Under the pieces are notes generated by a model. That model ran no database searches. It was given only the letters and a program-made list of their open reading frames with translations, and had not been told where the DNA came from. 64,000 bases of DNA from Oleidesulfovibrio alaskensis DSM 16109 (GTDB lineage: Bacteria > Desulfobacterota > Desulfovibrionia > Desulfovibrionales > Desulfovibrionaceae): assembly GCF_000482745.1 (NCBI RefSeq), contig NZ_AXWQ01000007.1, positions 1-64,000 of the forward strand, given 5' to 3'. The position numbers and the translations under genes are program-made. Every line of letters begins with the position of its first letter. Positions within the stretch are counted from its first letter, which is position 1. This document shows, piece after piece, positions 34,681 through 43,862 of the stretch.

Positions 34681-35280
34681 TTAAGCCGTTTTGCTGCCCA
34701 GATAACCGGCAATCATGCCGTCATAGGCGGAAGTGGCGCGGAATGTTTTGACAGCCATGGCCTGACGCATGGCAAGTCCCACCCGCATGTCGTTGTCGCG
34801 CATTTCCTGCATGGCTGCCTGATAATCGGCAGGGTCGGGCAGTACAAGCATGGAATGGAAGTTTTTGGCGGTGGCGCGCAGCATGCACGGCCCGCCGATG
34901 TCCACTTCCTCCACGGCACCGCGCAGGTCAAGACCGCGGGCGGCGGCATCCGCAAAGTTGTACAGGTTGACACAGATGAGGTCGAACGTGCGGATTCCCA
35001 GCTCCTTGAGAGTGGCAAGGTGTTCGGGGTTGTCCTTGTCGGCCAGAATGCCGCCGTGGATGTGCGGGTGCAGGGTCTTGACGCGGCCGCCCATTATTTC
35101 AGGAAAACCGGTGACCTTGCTCACAGGGGTGACGTCCAGTCCCGCTTCGGTCAGCGTCCGCTGGGTGCCGCCGGTGGAAACCAGTTCCACGCCGTTCTGT
35201 GTGAGAAACGTGGCAAATTCCACAAGCCCGCTTTTGTCGGTCACGCTCAGCAGCGCTCGCCGTATGGGCAGAAAATCCAT
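34681..35280 (-). CDS. purH: IMP cyclohydrolase, stand-alone PurH N-terminal domain
   Basis: A 199-residue MGS-like protein catalysing the last step of purine synthesis, ring closure of FAICAR to IMP. It equals only the N-terminal half of the usual bifunctional PurH: RRALLSVTDKSGLVEFA, LVSTGGTQRTLTEAGLDVTPVS, GGRVKTLHPHIHGGILA, NLYNFADA and VDIGGPCMLRATAKNF are all present. The formyltransferase half is missing. Stand-alone cyclohydrolases are known in sulfate reducers and relatives, so a separate AICAR formyltransferase is expected elsewhere. GGAGG precedes the start. It is followed by hflX. Confidence 0.93.
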   Translation of the reverse strand: MDFLPIRRALLSVTDKSGLVEFATFLTQNGVELVSTGGTQRTLTEAGLDVTPVSKVTGFPEIMGGRVKTLHPHIHGGILADKDNPEHLATLKELGIRTFDLICVNLYNFADAAARGLDLRGAVEEVDIGGPCMLRATAKNFHSMLVLPDPADYQAAMQEMRDNDMRVGLAMRQAMAVKTFRATSAYDGMIAGYLGSKTA

Positions 35281-35509
35281 ATCGCCTCCGTATTCGGTTT
35301 TTTGAGGCAGTGCCAGAAACATCGGCCCTTGGCAACAGTATCCGCACCTGACGGCAGGGGCAACGTGTTTGTGCCGGTGCCGTCGAAAGGCTGACACGGC
35401 CTTGCCCTGCCGCCTTTGCCAAAAGGCCGTACGCGGCATTTACCGGCCTTGCGCGGGCTTTTGCGTCCGGCTGCGGTGCGATGGTCTGTTTTTTGCTTTT
35501 TGAGACGGC

Positions 35510-36295
35510 ATGGATCTCTTCAATTTTGATGAAGCCTCTTTCCTCAGCTTTCTGCTTACCCTCATGCGCATCAGCCTTGTGGTTTTTCTGCTGCCGGTAT
35601 TCGGGGGCAATTCGGCACCCCGGCTGGTAAAAGGTGCGCTGTGCATGGTGCTTACGCTGGCGCTGTGGCCGCATCTTTCCTTTTCCGGAAGCCTGTTGCC
35701 GGGGCATCCGTTCGGCATTGCGCTTATGCTTGCGGGTGAAATCATCATGGGCATCATGCTTGGGCTGCTGGTGCGTTTTTTCTTTGCGGGTATCCAGACC
35801 GGCGGCGAACTGCTCGGGTTTCAGATGGGGTTTACCATGGTCAGTGTGGCAGACCCTCTTTCGGGGCAGAGCACCAGCATCAGTTCACATTTCATGTATA
35901 TGGTCAGTCTGCTTATTTTTCTGGTGCTTGACGGGCATCTGGTGATGCTCAAAGGCCTTACGGACAGCTTTGCGCTGGTGCCGCCCGGTCAGCTGGTTTT
36001 CAGACACGCCTCGCTGCACAACATGCTGACGTTGGCGGGGGGCATGTTTGTCATGGCCGTGCATATTGCCGCGCCGGTCATGGCCGCGTTGTTTCTGGTG
36101 GAACTGGCGCTGGCACTCATGGGGCGCGCGGCACCGCAGATGAACCTGCTGATGATCGGGTTTCCGCTGAAGATCGGAGTGGGGTTTCTGTTCATGGGGC
36201 TGCTGTTCACGATCATGCGGCATCAGGTTCAGGATTTCATTCTGGGGCTGGGCCCGCAGATGACCAACATGCTCAAACTGATCAGCCCGCTGTAG
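35510..36295 (+). CDS. fliR: FliR, flagellar export gate protein
   Basis: A 261-residue polytopic protein of the flagellar type III export gate (FliPQR-FlhB core). About six to seven hydrophobic helices; conserved features include the N-terminal FLSFLLTLMRISLVVFLLPVF, LGLLVRFFFAGIQTGGELLGFQMG and FLVELALALMGRAAPQMNLLMIGFPLKIGVG. First gene of the second flagellar block; the next gene starts 12 bp later. The ribosome-binding site before 35510 is weak. Confidence 0.95.
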   Translation: MDLFNFDEASFLSFLLTLMRISLVVFLLPVFGGNSAPRLVKGALCMVLTLALWPHLSFSGSLLPGHPFGIALMLAGEIIMGIMLGLLVRFFFAGIQTGGELLGFQMGFTMVSVADPLSGQSTSISSHFMYMVSLLIFLVLDGHLVMLKGLTDSFALVPPGQLVFRHASLHNMLTLAGGMFVMAVHIAAPVMAALFLVELALALMGRAAPQMNLLMIGFPLKIGVGFLFMGLLFTIMRHQVQDFILGLGPQMTNMLKLISPL

Positions 36296-36307
36296 GAGCC
36301 GGACACC

Positions 36308-37381
36308 ATGCCGCAGCAAGACCCGAGCAGAACAGAACAAGCCACCCCGAAACGCAGGCGTAAAGCGCGGGGTGAAGGTAATGTGCCCAAATCGCAGGAG
36401 GTGCCCAAAACCTTTGTGACCATGGCGGGCACCATAGCGCTGTATGTGTACATGGACCATATCGCCAGCGAGATGATGGGGCTGTACGAACATTTTTTCC
36501 GCAATGCCGTGATGTTCGAGGCAACACCGCAGGCCGTTTATGATCTGCTGCTCTGGATTTCGGGCAAGCTGGCGCTCATGCTGCTGCCCATCATGCTGTT
36601 TCTCGCGCTTGTGGCGTATGTGGTCATCCGTCTGCAGGTGGGCAAACTGTGGGCGCCCAAAGTTTTTAAACCAAAATTTGCGCGGTTCAACCTTATCAAG
36701 GGGTTGAAACGTCTTTTCATATCGCCGCAGACACTGATCCGGCTGGGCAAAAGCATACTGATGGCTGCGGTCATCGGTATTGCGCCGTACATTGTCATCC
36801 GCAACGAGATGCATCACTTTCTGCCGCTGTTTTACGCCACACCCACCGCCATAGGGGTGTACATGCTGGAAATGGGCATGAAAATGGTCAAGTACGCCAT
36901 GCTGCCCATGCTGGTTATAGCCATCGCCGACCTGTGGTACACTAGGTGGGATTATGAAGAAAATCTGAAAATGACCAAGGATGAGGTGAAGGACGAACGC
37001 AAGCAGGCCGAAGGCGACCCCGCGGTGAAAGCGCAGCAGCGTCAGAAGATGATGGAGGTCATGGCCCAGCGCATGCTGGAGAATGTGCCCAAAGCGGACG
37101 TTGTGGTGACCAACCCCACGCACTATGCCGTGGCGCTGCGCTACGATGCCGTGGAAGCTCCTGCGCCTGTGGTGCTGGCAAAAGGGGTGGATCATCTGGC
37201 CGAGCGCATCAAGGAAGTGGCCCGCGAGCACCGGGTGCCCATCCGGGAGAACGTGCCGCTGGCACGGGCCTTGTATAGGCAGGTGGAGGTGGGGGACATG
37301 ATCCCTGAGGAACTCTATCAGGCAGTGGCTTCGCTGCTGGCTTCACTGATGAAATTCAAGGCCCGCCCGCAGGGGCGGTAA
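36308..37381 (+). CDS. flhB: FlhB, export specificity switch
   Basis: A 357-residue membrane protein with four transmembrane helices and a cytoplasmic domain that cleaves itself at Asn-Pro-Thr-His (N269-H272 in VVVTNPTHYAVALRYD), switching export from hook to filament subunits. The N-terminus SRTEQATPKRRRKARGEGNVPKSQEV is the family signature. Spaced 12 bp from fliR and 21 bp from flhA. Confidence 0.97.
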   Translation: MPQQDPSRTEQATPKRRRKARGEGNVPKSQEVPKTFVTMAGTIALYVYMDHIASEMMGLYEHFFRNAVMFEATPQAVYDLLLWISGKLALMLLPIMLFLALVAYVVIRLQVGKLWAPKVFKPKFARFNLIKGLKRLFISPQTLIRLGKSILMAAVIGIAPYIVIRNEMHHFLPLFYATPTAIGVYMLEMGMKMVKYAMLPMLVIAIADLWYTRWDYEENLKMTKDEVKDERKQAEGDPAVKAQQRQKMMEVMAQRMLENVPKADVVVTNPTHYAVALRYDAVEAPAPVVLAKGVDHLAERIKEVAREHRVPIRENVPLARALYRQVEVGDMIPEELYQAVASLLASLMKFKARPQGR

Positions 37382-37402
37382 ACGGAACGGAGCGTCAAAA
37401 CA

Positions 37403-39514
37403 ATGGCGGATGTAGGAACAGCACCCAGAATAGATTACGAGCGCTTCTCCAAGCACGGCGATGTCCTGCTCGCCGGCGGCGTGGTGGTGATTCTGTTCGT
37501 CATGCTCATTCCCATGCCCACCATTGTCATGGACATCATGCTGTCGCTCAGCATTTCGCTGGCGCTGCTGGTGCTTGTGACTTCCATGTTCATGCTTTCC
37601 CCGCTTGAATTTTCCATTTTTCCTTCGCTTCTGCTGGTTACCACGCTGCTGCGTCTTGCTCTTAACGTGGCAAGTACCCGTCTTATTCTGCTGCACGGTG
37701 ACGAAGGCACAGATGCGGCCGGTTCCGTTATCCAGTCCTTCGGCGAATTTGTTGTCGGCGGCAGTTATATCATCGGTATCGTGATTTTTCTTATTCTGTT
37801 CATTCTGAACAAAATGGTTATCACCAGCGGTACCACGCGTATCGCGGAAGTGGCGGCACGTTTTACCCTTGATGCCATGCCCGGCAAGCAGATGGCCATC
37901 GAAGCCGACCTGAACGCCGGACTCATAGACGAGACGGAAGCCACGCGGCGGCGTGAGAATATCCGCAAGGAGGCTGATTTCTACGGCGCCATGGACGGTG
38001 CCGGCAAGTTTGTTCAGGGCGATGTGAGCGCGGGCATGTTCATCACCATGGTGAACATCATCGGGGGTATTCTCATCGGCGTGCTGCAGAAGGACATGAC
38101 ATGGCAGGACGCCATGACCGTGTACACGCTGCTGACCATCGGTGACGGTCTGGTCTCCACCATTCCCTCCATCATCATTTCCACCTCTGCGGGTATCATT
38201 GTTTCGCGTGCCGCTTCCGAAGCCAAAATGGGCGAGGAATTCATAGGCCAGCTGACGTTCAACTCCCGCGCGCTCAAACTGGTTTCCGGCGTGCTGCTTG
38301 TTTTTGCACTGGTACCGGGCATGCCGTTCATCCCGTTTGTCATTTTTGCTTCGCTGCTGTTTTTTATCTCCAGAGTGGTCGGCGGTGCCAGCGACGATGT
38401 GGCCGAGCGCAGCGGTGCTGCGGGCAAGGCCGGTGTCAAGGGCGGCGCCCCCGGCGGTGCGCTGGACAGCCCGGAAGAGGTGCAGGCTCTGCTGCCGCTG
38501 GACGTGCTGGAACTGGAAGTGGGCTACGGACTTATTCCGCTTGTGGACGAGGAACAGGACGGCAACCTGCTCTCGCGCATCCGCTCCATCCGCCGGCAGT
38601 TCGCTCTGGATATGGGGGTTGTCATCCCCTCGCTGCACCTGCGCGACAACCTGCAGCTCAAGCCCGGTCAGTACACGCTGCTTATCAAGGGCAACGAGGT
38701 TGCCTCGGCAGAGATTCTCATCGACCATTATCTGGCCATGGACCCGGGCGACGCGCGGCACCGCATCAAGGGTATCGAAACGCGCGAACCGGCATTCAAT
38801 CTGCCTGCGCTGTGGATTCCCGAGTCGCAGAAGGAAGAGGCCATGCTGGCCGGTTACACCGTGGTGGACCCCGCAACCGTCATTGCCACGCACCTGACCG
38901 AAGTGTTCCGGCGCAATCTCGGTTCGTTCCTCGGCCGTCAGGAAGTGCAGAACCTGCTGGACAACCTTGCCAAACATTCGCCCAAGGCGGTGGAAGAACT
39001 GGTGCCGGGCATCCTGTCGCTGGGTGTGGTGCAGAAAGTGCTGCAGAATCTGCTGCGCGAAAACGTATCCATACGCGACCTGCTCAGCATTGTGGAAGCG
39101 CTGGCAGACTACGGCCCGGGCGTAAAGGACGCCGATACGCTGACGGAATACGTGCGCGAACGGCTTGCGCGGACCATCGTGAAGCCCTACATGGACAGCC
39201 AGGGGCAGCTGCCCATCGTGACACTGGACCCCGGCGTGGAGAAAACTTTGCAGGAGGCCATCCGTCATACCGACGGGGGGGCGTATCTGGCCATGGACCC
39301 CGGCAGGGCGCATCAGCTCATCCAGCGGGTGAATGCCGCCGTGGAAGGAGCCGTGGGTACCGACGGGCAGCCTGTGCTGCTGTCGTCTCCGGTGGTGCGG
39401 CCGCATCTGGCGCAGCTGCTCCAGAGGTTTCTGCCCACAGTTCCTGTTATTTCGCAGGCGGAAATTCCTGCTGACATACGGCTGACCGCCGTGGCAAACG
39501 TGGTGCTTGACTGA
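37403..39514 (+). CDS. flhA: FlhA, flagellar export gate ring protein
   Basis: A 703-residue protein. About eight N-terminal helices (residues 20-320) form the proton-driven gate, including the conserved SLLLVTTLLRLALNVASTRLIL and the FHIPEP-type loop (AEVAARFTLDAMPGKQMAIEADLNAGLI). The C-terminal cytoplasmic ring binds chaperone-substrate complexes. The stop overlaps the flhF start by one base (TGATG). Confidence 0.97.
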   Translation: MADVGTAPRIDYERFSKHGDVLLAGGVVVILFVMLIPMPTIVMDIMLSLSISLALLVLVTSMFMLSPLEFSIFPSLLLVTTLLRLALNVASTRLILLHGDEGTDAAGSVIQSFGEFVVGGSYIIGIVIFLILFILNKMVITSGTTRIAEVAARFTLDAMPGKQMAIEADLNAGLIDETEATRRRENIRKEADFYGAMDGAGKFVQGDVSAGMFITMVNIIGGILIGVLQKDMTWQDAMTVYTLLTIGDGLVSTIPSIIISTSAGIIVSRAASEAKMGEEFIGQLTFNSRALKLVSGVLLVFALVPGMPFIPFVIFASLLFFISRVVGGASDDVAERSGAAGKAGVKGGAPGGALDSPEEVQALLPLDVLELEVGYGLIPLVDEEQDGNLLSRIRSIRRQFALDMGVVIPSLHLRDNLQLKPGQYTLLIKGNEVASAEILIDHYLAMDPGDARHRIKGIETREPAFNLPALWIPESQKEEAMLAGYTVVDPATVIATHLTEVFRRNLGSFLGRQEVQNLLDNLAKHSPKAVEELVPGILSLGVVQKVLQNLLRENVSIRDLLSIVEALADYGPGVKDADTLTEYVRERLARTIVKPYMDSQGQLPIVTLDPGVEKTLQEAIRHTDGGAYLAMDPGRAHQLIQRVNAAVEGAVGTDGQPVLLSSPVVRPHLAQLLQRFLPTVPVISQAEIPADIRLTAVANVVLD

Positions 39515-40602
39515 TGCAGGTGAGAACATTCAAAGGCCCCAGCGCCAAAACAGTGCTGGATATGATCAAGGCGGAGATCGGCCCCGAGGCGGTCATTCTG
39601 TCGTCACGCGACTGTTCCGGTGACGGGGTCACATGGTGCGAAATGACCGTGGGGGTGGAGCGTGAAGCCGCAGCCGCACCCCGCATGGGCCGGGACGAAC
39701 CCGCAGCCGGTGATCATACGCCTCCGGCCGGATGGGATGAGTGGCACAGGGAATGGGACGAGATAAAAGGGCACATCATGGCGTTGATGAAGCCCGCCCT
39801 GCGCCTTGACGAGCTTGCCCCCCGCCAGCGGGTGGCGCTGGAATATCTGGAACGCGAAGGCGTTGAGGACAATGTGATTCTGGCCCTGTACAGAAGGCTG
39901 CGCGGTGCGCCCTCGCTGTCTGTACTTGAGCCGCTGTCCGCCGTGGTGCCGGTGAAAGGCTGGGGCGGGGCGGACTGGCCGCAGAAAATGCAGATAGTAT
40001 GCGGGCCTTCCGGCGTGGGTAAAACCAGTGCCGTGGTGCGCATGGCGCTGGCACTCCGGCGACAGAATGCGGGGGTGCGCATCTGTGTGCTGAATGCGGA
40101 CAGCCAGCGCGGCAGCGGCCGCATGGTGCTGCGCCATTATGCCGAACTGTGCGGCATGGGCTATCATGAAATTTCCGGCCCGGCAGACGCCGCTGCCTTG
40201 CTGGGTGAACTGGACGGATACGACAAGATTCTTGTGGATACTCCTGTTCCCGGACGCGGCGCAACGCTGCGCAGTCTGCTGGAAGAGACCGGTCTGGATG
40301 TGCTGGAGCAACAGGTGCCCGCAGCGGTGCAGCTGGTGATGTCGCCGCTGTACGGCGATGCCCAGATAAGTTTCTTTCTGCGGCAGTACGCGTGCGGACT
40401 GCCGTGCGGCCTTGTCTGGACGAAGCTGGACGAAGCCTGTAACTTCGGAGCGCTGATAAATGTTCCGGCGGCTTCGGGCCTGCCGGTGACGGCGCTTTCA
40501 TTCGGTTCCGGCCTGAAGAATTCTCTGGCGTCCGCGCGCGGAACCATGATCTGGCGGCTGGTGTTTAAAAAACAGCTGCCGGGCGATGTGGCCGCACGCT
40601 GA
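39514..40602 (+). CDS. flhF: FlhF, SRP-like GTPase for flagellar placement
   Basis: A 362-residue GTPase. The basic N-terminal part MQVRTFKGPSAKTVLDMIKAEIG is typical, a variable linker follows, and the NG domain has the P-loop GPSGVGKTSAVVRMA, DSQRGSGRMVLRHYA and the WTKLDEACNFGALINV motif. FlhF marks the cell pole for the first basal-body components, working with FlhG that follows. The third motif reads LVDTPVPGR, where Thr-Pro replaces the usual Thr-Ala/Pro-Gly, within family range. Confidence 0.93.
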   Translation: MQVRTFKGPSAKTVLDMIKAEIGPEAVILSSRDCSGDGVTWCEMTVGVEREAAAAPRMGRDEPAAGDHTPPAGWDEWHREWDEIKGHIMALMKPALRLDELAPRQRVALEYLEREGVEDNVILALYRRLRGAPSLSVLEPLSAVVPVKGWGGADWPQKMQIVCGPSGVGKTSAVVRMALALRRQNAGVRICVLNADSQRGSGRMVLRHYAELCGMGYHEISGPADAAALLGELDGYDKILVDTPVPGRGATLRSLLEETGLDVLEQQVPAAVQLVMSPLYGDAQISFFLRQYACGLPCGLVWTKLDEACNFGALINVPAASGLPVTALSFGSGLKNSLASARGTMIWRLVFKKQLPGDVAAR

Positions 40603-40665
40603 CGGCATTTTTCTGTAACGCTGATTTTTTGTGCAGGCGAACGTGAACCTGTTGGAGCATAGCTG

Positions 40666-41478
40666 ATGAGTGCTGAACTACCTCTGGTTTTTTCCGTCAC
40701 CTCCGGCAAGGGCGGGGTGGGTAAAACCAATATGTCTGTGAACATAGCCTGCTGCCTGAGCCGCATGGGCAAGCGCGTGGTCCTGCTGGATGCCGACCTC
40801 GGGCTGGCCAACGTGGACGTGGTGCTGGGGCTTGCGCCGCCCAGAAACCTGTTTCACCTGTTTCACGAAGGGGCGGATCTGGGCAGCATTCTGTGCGAGA
40901 CGCCTTACGGGTTCCGCATTCTGCCGGCTTCGTCGGGCGTGGGCGAAATGCTTTCGCTTTCCACCGGTCAAAAGCTTGACCTGCTGGAGGCCATGGACGT
41001 TCTTGAAGATTCTGTTGATTATCTGCTAGTGGACACTGGAGCAGGTATCAACGATAATGTACTGTATTTCAATATCGCCGCGCAGGAACGCATTGTCGTG
41101 CTGACGCCGGAGCCCACATCGCTGACCGATGCCTATGCGCTTATCAAGGTGATGAAGCTCAATCACGGCGTGGAACATTTCAAGGTGCTGGTGAACATGG
41201 CGGGCGACATGAAGGCCGCGCGCGAGGTTTTTTCCCGGCTGTACAAGGCCTGCGATCATTTTCTCAGCGGTGTGTCGCTGGATCTGCTGGGGTATGTGCC
41301 CCGCGACAGAACCGTGCGGCGGGCAGTGGTGGAGCAGACGCCGTTCTGCGTCCTCGACAGCCGGAGTCCGGCGAGTCTTGCCGTGCAGAAAGTGGCTGAA
41401 ACAGTGCAAACATGGGACGTATCGGCGAGCTTAGATGGCAATATCAAGTTCTTCTGGAAAAAGCTCCTCTTCAGGTAA
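40666..41478 (+). CDS. flhG: FlhG/FleN, MinD-like ATPase controlling flagellar number
   Basis: A 270-residue deviant Walker ATPase that limits flagellar number by acting on FlhF and flagellar regulators. The P-loop is SGKGGVGKTNMSVNIA, followed by LLDADLGLANVDVVLGL and LVDTGAGINDNVLYF. The C-terminus (FWKKLLFR) could be a short membrane-targeting helix. It overlaps the next gene (fliA) by 44 bp. Confidence 0.95.
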   Translation: MSAELPLVFSVTSGKGGVGKTNMSVNIACCLSRMGKRVVLLDADLGLANVDVVLGLAPPRNLFHLFHEGADLGSILCETPYGFRILPASSGVGEMLSLSTGQKLDLLEAMDVLEDSVDYLLVDTGAGINDNVLYFNIAAQERIVVLTPEPTSLTDAYALIKVMKLNHGVEHFKVLVNMAGDMKAAREVFSRLYKACDHFLSGVSLDLLGYVPRDRTVRRAVVEQTPFCVLDSRSPASLAVQKVAETVQTWDVSASLDGNIKFFWKKLLFR

Positions 41479-42232
41479 TCAGCCCTGGGAACGGCTGGAG
41501 TCCGGTGCCACCGCGTGGCCCGACTTCACCCCCGCGGAACAGGAACAGGTGGTCAGGCACTATGCGCCCAAGATCAAGTTTCTGGCTTTGCGGCTCAAGG
41601 GCAAACTGCCGAAGAGTGTCGAACTGAACGAGCTGATCAGTGCCGGAACGCTGGGGCTTATGGAAGCCTTCGGCAAATTCCAGCCCAAGCTCGGTATCAA
41701 GTTTGACACCTATGCCGAAAACCGCATTCGCGGGGCCATGCTTGACGAGCTGCGCAGGCTGGACTGGTTTCCGCGAAGTCTGCGGCAGCGCGTGCGGCTG
41801 CTGGAAGACACTATAAACCGTCTGGAGCACGAAAAAGGGCGGCGTCCTTCGGAAGAAGAACTGCAGAAGGCCACGGGGCTTGAGGAAAAAGACCTGCGTA
41901 GTGGCCTGGAAGCATTGCAGAATCATCTTTGTATCAGTCTTGATGCCATTCAGGAGACCTTTGCCGCAGACGGCAGAGACCATCTTGAGGGCGAGCCCTT
42001 CCATTCTACAGCCACACAAGAGCTGATCGAGCGCATAGCTTCGCTTATAGATCAATTGACACCAAGGGAAAAGCTGGTATTGTCGCTATATTATAGTGAT
42101 GAACTGAACATGCGGGAAACTGCCGAAGTAATGGGTGTTACCGAAGGCAGAGTGTCGCAGCTTCATTCTCAGGCTCTCAACCGGCTCCGCAAACAGTTTC
42201 ATGAACAGTTTGGAACTCAGGGCGCCGTTTAA
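41435..42232 (+). CDS. fliA: Flagellar sigma factor FliA (sigma-28)
   Basis: A 265-residue alternative sigma factor for late flagellar genes. Region 2: VRHYAPKIKFLALRLKGKLPKSVELNEL through KFDTYAENRIRGAMLDELRRLDW. Region 3: LEHEKGRRPSEEELQKATGL. Region 4: LTPREKLVLSLYYSDELNMRETAEVMGVTEGRVSQLHSQAL. A Ser-rich start overlaps flhG by 44 bp, so a later start is possible, but no better-placed initiator is evident. Confidence 0.95.
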   Translation: MAISSSSGKSSSSGNQPWERLESGATAWPDFTPAEQEQVVRHYAPKIKFLALRLKGKLPKSVELNELISAGTLGLMEAFGKFQPKLGIKFDTYAENRIRGAMLDELRRLDWFPRSLRQRVRLLEDTINRLEHEKGRRPSEEELQKATGLEEKDLRSGLEALQNHLCISLDAIQETFAADGRDHLEGEPFHSTATQELIERIASLIDQLTPREKLVLSLYYSDELNMRETAEVMGVTEGRVSQLHSQALNRLRKQFHEQFGTQGAV

Positions 42233-42250
42233 TACCAAGGAGATACGAGC

Positions 42251-42631
42251 ATGCCTTATGATCCGAATATGCGTGTGCTGGTGGTAGACGATTTTTCGAC
42301 CATGCGCAGAATCATCAAAAACATCCTGCGTCAGCTCGGGTTCAACAACGTGGTGGAAGCCGATGACGGAACAACCGCATGGGATGTTCTGAACAAAGAT
42401 AAAATCGATTTCATCATCTCCGACTGGAATATGCCGCAGATGACCGGCATCGACCTGCTGCGCAAAGTCCGCTCCAGTGAAGAATTCGCTGACCTGCCTT
42501 TTCTTATGGTAACGGCAGAAGCACAGCAGGAAAACATCATCGAGGCTGTTCAGGCCAAGGTTTCCAACTATATCGTCAAGCCGTTCACTGCGGAAACCAT
42601 GAAGCAGAAAATCGACAAGATTTTCCCGTAA
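42251..42631 (+). CDS. cheY: CheY, flagellar switch response regulator
   Basis: A 126-residue single-domain receiver. Acidic pair D13/D14 region (VLVVDDFSTMRRII), phosphorylated D58 (FIISDWNMPQMTG), T88 (LMVTAEA), and K110 in NYIVKPFTAETM match CheY precisely. It binds FliM/FliN when phosphorylated by CheA. Strong ribosome-binding site AAGGAGA. Location after fliA is typical for this block. Confidence 0.97.
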   Translation: MPYDPNMRVLVVDDFSTMRRIIKNILRQLGFNNVVEADDGTTAWDVLNKDKIDFIISDWNMPQMTGIDLLRKVRSSEEFADLPFLMVTAEAQQENIIEAVQAKVSNYIVKPFTAETMKQKIDKIFP

Positions 42632-42681
42632 GGCCCCGCCTGCCGGACGGCGGAACGGACATGGGGTAGAGGGCGCGATGC

Positions 42682-43434
42682 ATGTTGCTGATGTTAGACG
42701 ACGACCCTTTGGGCGGCGAGGCCGGCGACAGCACCCAGCTTGACACCGAAGAGCTGCAGCCTGTGGATGCGTCTGCGGGCGGTGACGAAAAGGTTGAACT
42801 TGACCTTGAGGATGCTCCTTTTCTGGAAGAAGAAGAGGAGCCGGTGGAAGAGCCCCCTTCCGATGACGGCGGTGACGGTTCGCTGGATATCGACGCGGAC
42901 GGCGGCGGAAAAAGAAAAAGCGGATTCAGCGCTGCTGCGCTGCTGCGCGACAGGCGTGTGCAGATAGGCGGCGGTGCCGTCTTGCTTCTGCTCGTCGGGC
43001 TGCTTATCTTTCTGTTATGGCCATCGGGCGAACCGCCCGCAGAAAAGCAGGCGCAGCCCGTGGTCAAAAAAAAGATTGTCCGCAAGGCGGGTGAGCTGCC
43101 CCCCCCGAAAGAAGAAGAACCTGCAAAGCCGGAGTATGTGGTTGCGTGGGAGCCTTTCTGGGTTGAACAGACAGACCAGCAGGGAAATATCCGTTTTCTG
43201 GTCTGCAAGTTTGCCGCCGTTACCGAAAGCGAAAGGCTTTCGTGGGAAATCGGCACAAAGAAAGTCGTTCTGCGCGATGCAATCTTTTATTACCTGCGCA
43301 ACAAATCGCTTCTGTTCCTGACGGAAAAAACCAACGTGGAAACGCTGAAAAGCGATCTGCTTGCCGTAATCAACCAGTATCTGGACAATGGTCAGCTTCA
43401 GGACTTGCTTATAGAAAACTATCTGGTGAAATAA
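42682..43434 (+). CDS. FliL-like flagellar basal-body-associated membrane protein
   Basis: A 250-residue protein with a strongly acidic, low-complexity cytoplasmic N-terminus (residues 5-75). One transmembrane helix follows (about 96-114, GGAVLLLLVGLLIFLLW), then a Pro/Lys linker and a C-terminal periplasmic domain of FliL type (VETLKSDLLAVINQYLDNGQLQDLLIENYLV). FliL surrounds the stator units and stabilises motor torque. The N-terminal acidic extension is much longer than in typical FliL. Alternative: a FliL-related paralogue specific to the group. Confidence 0.75.
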   Translation: MLLMLDDDPLGGEAGDSTQLDTEELQPVDASAGGDEKVELDLEDAPFLEEEEEPVEEPPSDDGGDGSLDIDADGGGKRKSGFSAAALLRDRRVQIGGGAVLLLLVGLLIFLLWPSGEPPAEKQAQPVVKKKIVRKAGELPPPKEEEPAKPEYVVAWEPFWVEQTDQQGNIRFLVCKFAAVTESERLSWEIGTKKVVLRDAIFYYLRNKSLLFLTEKTNVETLKSDLLAVINQYLDNGQLQDLLIENYLVK

Positions 43435-43435
43435 T

Positions 43436-43762
43436 ATGTCGTTGCAAAGCAGCCTTCCGGTGCTGCTCGTCCAGATGGGACATGTGCAGAAGATAACGCA
43501 CAACGAGCAGGCACATCCGGAAACGCAGCAGGCCGTTGCACAGCAGTCGGTTGCGGAAACGCTCAAGCGCGGCCAGAGCCAGGTGGAAAAAACGCAGAAG
43601 TCCGGTAAAGGCAGGATCGAACCGGATGGCGGCGGCAAAAGCGGCAATCAGGCCGCGGCAGAACAGCAGGAGCGGCAGGAGACTGCTTCCGGCGAACAGT
43701 CACCGGAGCAGGAGCAGAAGAAAAGCCCCTGGACAGGAAACATTGTCAACGTGAAGGTCTGA
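43436..43762 (+). CDS. Uncharacterised small Gln/Glu-rich protein of the flagellar operon
   Basis: A 108-residue protein starting one base after the FliL-like stop, so translation is probably coupled. N-terminal segment SLQSSLPVLLVQMGHVQKI is moderately hydrophobic. The rest is charged and Gln-rich (residues 24-95), likely disordered or coiled, and ends WTGNIVNVKV. No known domain; function unknown. Position between fliL-like and a coiled-coil membrane protein suggests a flagellar accessory role. Confidence 0.65.
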   Translation: MSLQSSLPVLLVQMGHVQKITHNEQAHPETQQAVAQQSVAETLKRGQSQVEKTQKSGKGRIEPDGGGKSGNQAAAEQQERQETASGEQSPEQEQKKSPWTGNIVNVKV

Positions 43763-43862
43763 TACGGCCCGCCACTGCGGCGCGTTCCACAAACGCGGCG
43801 GCCAGAGGCGGGCGTTGTTGTTCCGTGCACCCTGAAGTCTGATTTTTCCGGAAAGCTTTGTC

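Noticed and set aside
35390..35420. Sigma-54-like site TGACACGG-CCTTGC before fliR
   Set aside because: Spacing is one base short and the invariant GG is GA.
37343..39529. A 728-codon open frame on the minus strand
   Set aside because: Antisense to flhA; no signal, no domain, biased composition.
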